Shown here piece after piece: positions 59,446 to 64,000 of a stretch of DNA of 64,000 nucleotides. The DNA is taken from positions 24,809,141 through 24,873,140 of the forward strand of contig CP136065.1 in NCBI GenBank assembly GCA_032622095.1. Direction: 5' to 3'. The notes under the pieces were generated by a model. That model made no database searches. It was given only the letters and a program-made list of their open reading frames with translations, and was not told where the DNA came from. The DNA is from Siphonodentalium dalli. Its lineage: Eukaryota > Mollusca > Scaphopoda > Gadilida > Siphonodentaliidae. Made by a program: the position numbers and the translations under genes. Within the stretch, counting starts at the first letter, position 1; the number at the start of each line of letters is the position of its first letter.

Positions 59446-59687
59446 TCACATGTCAGCAGCAATTGTAATATGTCAACCTGGCTGCTTGGCTGTTGCTAGC
59501 TTTTTTGTGCATCGTTCGAGTGGAAGGTAGTGCTCAGTTCAAAAATCACAAAACCATTATAAAGGAACAAAATTCATTTGATTGATTATGTGAATAGCAT
59601 CTTAGCTTAGACGTCGCGATGCCATGCACATATTTGGAGGTACGGTGCCCTCAGCGTATTGACGAGATGCTGGGTCAATTGTTACTG

Positions 59688-60123
59688 TTTAAACGGACAT
59701 GGCTCATTCGAACCTACAATTTGTTTACGTAATTTGGAGAGACGGATACGATAGGCCGATAAATAAACGACCTAAAACCTATGCTCTGAAAAACACATGC
59801 CAGAGTCACAGCCATTTTTCAGCGTTTTCAACCTTTCGCCAGAAGTCAGACAAATGCTCTTTATTCCTACCGTATTAGGAATGGACTACCACGGAACGCT
59901 CTTTTCTGTTCCATGTCGGACAAATAGCTGTTTTGTGTTTGGGACCCAAAACACCTTATTCACAGTTGTATTTTTCATTACTTCAATGCGTCTTTTTGGT
60001 TATATAATGCTATAGTAGAAAGGTAGTTCAGATATTTATCGACCTATTTCGATACTGAGAAAAATTCAAAAGCGAATAATATTATGTGTATTTTTTAGCG
60101 CAAACCACCACGTGGCTTTAAAT
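59688..60123 (-). mobile_element. Family C copy 3 (inverted)
   Basis: A 436-bp full-length inverse copy bounded by TTTAAA: TTTAAACGGACATGG on the left and CCACGTGGCTTTAAA on the right. Confidence 0.82.
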
Positions 60124-60655
60124 AGAGATTCCTATATTGCAGAAAACATGTCTGTGGAAAACTGTAATATCATCATGTTTACTATCACTATCCTTCCGCG
60201 TGTAGATCCCCCGCTTAATCTATCGTCCCATACAGATGCCAAAACACCAAGGAGAGTTCCGCATGAACATATATATCCAAGTATTCTGGCGTATATATGG
60301 TTATAGACGATGGCATGGCCAGCATGCATGAACATGTTCCCAGTGAATGAACCAAGTTGTCTGATTTTAGTATAGTTGAATCTCCCTATATAATATGATT
60401 GATGAAGTAGGAATCGACTCCATATCTTTAATCATATAGATCTTTATCACATACATGTATAGGATGTTATTTTTTCGTCATAAGTTTCACCGCGTTTTAA
60501 CTTTATATCACGCCTCGAGCTATCCTCATAAACGCGTAGTAAATATTATACATTGATATATTTCATATACAAAACATATTTCAAAACGTTTGCAAATTTG
60601 TCCCATGATTCCCGAATTATGTGCAATGAGAATGGGATCTGACCATATAAGTTGT
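60124..60655. other. Unassigned stretch
   Basis: Nothing was recognised. Confidence 0.4.
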
Positions 60656-61112
60656 TTAAATGTACTCAATCCGATCAGACGCTCCTAAATTACATTTGTT
60701 TTGGCTTCGGTGGTAAATAATATTTGATTCAGTTGAGGAACCCACCCATCAAAGCTCAGACTGATCAGATATCGATTTTTGAAGTTTGTTATTTCCCAAG
60801 ATGTGTAATAATGTGGTCCAGAAACACATGGTCAAGTGGAGAGTCTCGGAAAAAAGACGAAGATGGATAACTCTAAAATCAAGTGGTAATACGAACAAAT
60901 TTCGTGATACTTTAGTGATAATACGGCCATATTTTGTTGATCAAAATGTTGATAAATAACCAAGTTTTTTGAAATTTGATACCATAGTTGATAGTGGTTA
61001 GCATTATTTTGTTGCAATAAATCGATTCTGATAACTAAAGCGTATTTTGAAGAAATGTTGTTGTTGTATCTTGATGGTATGGGGACCGTCTGATCGGATT
61101 GGGTACATTTAA
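60656..61112. mobile_element. TTAA-type MITE, family K
   Basis: A 457-bp element bounded by TTAA, with ~25-bp inverted ends: AATGTACTCAATCCGATCAG on the left and, on the opposite strand, AATGTACCCAATCCGATCAG on the right. No coding capacity. A fragment lies at 25103-25225. Confidence 0.82.
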
Positions 61113-62132
61113 GCTAAAATTTGTCATTTCACATGTCAGATATTCACGCGTGTTGTAGCTATCATGTATAAATAAATAGCGCCCTGTCCAGGACCTAGAA
61201 TATACTTGAATATAACTAAGTAAACGATGTGTGGTGAAAACAGTATTCGGCGTACAAATTGACGCTCTCGTGAGATGCCGAATTTAAGAACTAGGCTGCC
61301 ACTCGATACAGGAAATTACTGTTCGGTCCCTTCCTCTGGGAATAGCGTTGTTTTAGCTGGAAACCAAACAATGTCCGTCTCTTATATGGTATTGACTGAG
61401 AATACACTAGCTAAATAACTATATCAGAATGGGCGCAGACACTGTCCATTATGATGTGTTCATTGCTTCGATAAATCTACATCTATACTACACATGGTAC
61501 AGTGGTGAGGACATATTAAACCATGCTAAATAGATGCATCACTGAACCATTTATGTGAACGTTTATGCGTTGGGATTCATTCATTGTTGATCTCTGGTGA
61601 ATTCGGTCTGCGCTGGTATTACTTTACGCTATATGCGTTAAGTATTCGATATTTGTTGGTGAGCCGCGCTGATAAAAGTTATTATATTCGGACAATTACG
61701 GTAATTATGGGAGAGAGAATGCATTATAATTGGCGCTGATTACATTTAGATTAACTGCTTGGATCGCCTGAAGGCAGGGGATAAGGATGCACCAACTGAC
61801 TGGTTTAAGATGCTCCTCCTCGTGCGGCGTTCGGAGCCACACAATAGTCTTAACTGGGGTCAAGGTCGTTCGATTTCCAACAATGTCACTGCAATCGATA
61901 GCGCGATGCGGTTCGGTTTCCGTTGGTACATTGAAGTTCAATTTAATTCAAAACTATTTATTGTGCCCAAAATAAATACATAACAAATACAACAATGGTA
62001 CCCATACTACCCACAGAATAAACAGGGGATCGGGTTCACATGTTACTTAACCTAGAATAAGCCCCTCTCCCCGTCATATATATCACACATGAGTGACGCC
62101 AGATATGTTGATCTCGCCCTGCGAATGGACGA
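61113..62132. other. Unassigned stretch
   Basis: No repeat match or coding motif was recognised. Confidence 0.4.
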
Positions 62133-62735
62133 AATATGGTAAACTAAAGCTAAGCCCGGTACCTGCCCGAGTGGTTACTATGGTAAACTAAAGCTAACCC
62201 CGGTACCTGAATGGGTGGTTAATATGGTAAACTAAAGCTAACCCCAGTACCTGCCTGGGTGGTTACTTTGGTAAACTAAAGCTAAGCCCGGTACCTACCT
62301 GGTGGTTACTATGGTAAACTAAAGCTAATCTCGATACCTACCTGTGTGGTTACTCTGGTAAACAAAATATACGCCCGGTATACCTACCTGTGTGGTTTAC
62401 TTTGGGAAACTAAAGATAAGCCCGGTACCTACTGGTGGTTACTATGGTAAACTAAAGCTTAGCCCGGTACCTGCATGGGTGGTTACTATAATAAACTAAA
62501 GCTAAGCCAGATACCTACATGTGTGGTTACTATGGTAAACTAAATATAAGCCTGGTACCTAACTGGTTACTATTGTAAATAAAAGCTAAGCCAAGTATAT
62601 CTGTGTTGGTGGTTACTATGGTAAACTAAAGATAAGCCCGGGACCTACATGGGTGGTTTAATATGGTAAACTAAAGCTAAACCCGGTACCTACATGGGTG
62701 GTTACTATGGTAAACTAATGATAAGCCCGTGGGTG
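62133..62735 (+). repeat. ~44-bp minisatellite, about 13 units
   Basis: The unit is ATGGTAAACTAAAGCTAAGC plus CCGGTACCTGCCTGGGTGG and TTACT, with frequent small indels and substitutions between units. Confidence 0.92.
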
Positions 62736-62872
62736 GTTGACAAGGCCGTGTTCACACAGTCCCAAATATTCCTGGCATGCGTACAGGCAAAAGTGATTAT
62801 ACAATACATCTGCGTGACAGCAATCTACGTGAGTAGTAATTCCACCTGTCATGATGGTACCGAATTTTACCC

Positions 62873-63050
62873 TTTAACCCTTTGATGACGGGAGCTGCAC
62901 TGGGAAGAACTTAAGACCCTGTGCCAGTGCATTCTCTTATTCATACGAGTCTCTCATAGGGCGCCTCACATATCTAAGAGAATACACTGGCTTACAAGGT
63001 CAAGATAAATAGTGTTTAGGCCAATGCATTATCTTATATATAACCTATGA
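62873..63050. mobile_element. Family I element fragment 1 (palindrome-bearing)
   Basis: Begins TTAACCCTTTGATGACGG with GAGCTGCACTGG, then CCCTGTGCCAGTGCATTC. It carries a diverged core (62924-62993, with TTATTCATACGAG and CATATCTAAGAG) and a partial core at 63021-63050. No right end is seen. Confidence 0.65.
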
Positions 63051-63507
63051 ATAAAATCGGTGTATATGTATTATATTTTATGTCTAATGTATATAGGTCT
63101 CGTTTGGAGCTGTGAGAGATAAAAGTGCGACCACAGTGAAGTTAATGGAAAAATATTTGGGTGCGCTATCATGTGTCTGAATGTTAAGCACACGGGAGTA
63201 TTGTATTATCAAATTTTAATAATTCATTGGTAGCTGCAAGATTAATGGGCGTCGCTGTCTTGTGTGGAATACTTTTTACAAGAACTCACACAACCATTCA
63301 AATGTTTTCCAATACGTTATCTATACAGTTACTACTGGGACGTCATTGTTTTATTCGCCAAAGACCGAGAAGATTCCAAAGTCATAAACATATCATGAAA
63401 CCTTTTAATAATAAGGACTTTAAAATAAATAAGTCCCGCACATATTGGACTGTATCATGAGAATATCTGAAGCCGCATGCCGAGCGATTTTGCGATTAAT
63501 GTCAGTA
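63051..63507. other. Unassigned stretch
   Basis: A 77-codon plus-strand frame (63227-63460) has no recognised motif. Confidence 0.4.
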
Positions 63508-64000
63508 TAAACCCTTTCATTACGGGAGCTGCGCTGGTGCAACATTGAAGACCATGTGCCAACGCATTCTCTTATATATGCGAGTCGGCCTAACAATTGT
63601 TAATCAATTTTTCTTACATTATTTAACAATGTTATATCATTTCCTATCATTTTTTTCTTTCATTCTTTAAAACAATTTATCATTTTTTATAATCTGTTTA
63701 TAATTTTGTTTATAATTTTTTTCTTACATTCTTTAACAATTTTATCATTTTTTATCATTTTTTATCATTTTTTCTTACATTCTTTAACAACTTTTATCAT
63801 TTTTTTTCTTACATTCTTTAACAATTTTATCATTTTTTTATAATTTGTTCTTACATTCTTTAACAACTTTTATCATTTTGTATCATTATATCTTACATTA
63901 TTTAACAATTTTTTATAATTTTTTTCATTTGTCTTACCTTTTTTTTAGATTATAAAAAATAATATAAAATTTGATGGGCCAATGCATTCTCTTACATATG
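63508..64000. mobile_element. Family I element 2, spacer expanded, cut by the window edge
   Basis: Begins AAACCCTTTCATTACGGGAG and GCTGCGCTGG, then GTGCCAACGCATTCTC and half a core (63557-63590). From about 63590 to 63965 the AT-rich spacer phrase TTTTTTCTTACATTCTTTAA plus CAATTTTATCA is repeated about eleven times. A new core starts at about 63975 and runs off the window. Confidence 0.75.

Overview
This is a eukaryotic, AT-rich, almost gene-free window that looks like intron or intergenic DNA of a marine invertebrate, most likely a mollusc. No bacterial or phage gene layout is visible. The mollusc guess rests on four things: the motif AAAGGGAGATAACTC (about 52415, 53804, 55193), which I recall as very common in mollusc genomes; a tRNA-derived SINE-like repeat; the style of the LINE ORF1 remnants; and a FLYWCH/MULE-type gene remnant of a kind common in invertebrates. 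The species cannot be named from the sequence.

The one clear host gene piece is at 13782-13986 (+). It is the first coding exon of a claudin-fold calcium-channel gamma/stargazin-like (TARP) protein, ending at a phase-1 splice donor. I found no later exon, so everything from 13987 to the right edge may be its first intron. A second, much weaker exon candidate lies at 38387-38608 (-).

Transposon-derived coding remnants: two paralogous LINE ORF1 (gag-like zinc-knuckle) pseudogenes at 3318-4390 (-) and 33950-34641 (+); a FLYWCH plus MULE-type remnant at 35454-36338 (-) that keeps a good splice pair but lacks the transposase core; and an ORF1-like basic protein at 39067-39943 (-) interrupted by one in-frame TAA. 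No reverse transcriptase, endonuclease or complete transposase is visible, so every mobile element here is dead or non-autonomous.

The rest is repeats. Short elements with TTAA-type ends: family A (four ~502-bp copies), B (two), C (about seven pieces, ends TTTAAA), K (one full and one fragment). A large group (families D, E, F, G, I) carries the same ~70-bp near-perfect palindrome, about 23 whole or partial copies at 8, 11, 16, 17.4, 23.6, 27.6, 33, 58.5-59.1 and 63-64 kb. A perfect-hairpin mariner-type MITE sits at 14469-14680. A foldback element is at 9468-10442 and a dispersed family J occurs three or four times. Tandem arrays: 34-bp (11.8-12.7 kb), ~35-bp (21.5-23.3 kb), 30-bp (32.0-32.4 kb), 33-bp (34.3-34.5 kb), CpG-rich ACGTTGGGCC repeats (36.6-37.1 and 44.5-44.9 kb), ~355-bp (50.7-52 kb), 1389-bp X-Y-X-Y-X (52.0-55.4 kb), 44-bp (62.1-62.7 kb), and GA and ATC/ATT microsatellites.

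The most interesting structure is the conserved polar palindrome carried inside elements whose outer ends differ. It behaves like a module maintained or exchanged independently of the termini. No genes in this window work together as a pathway.
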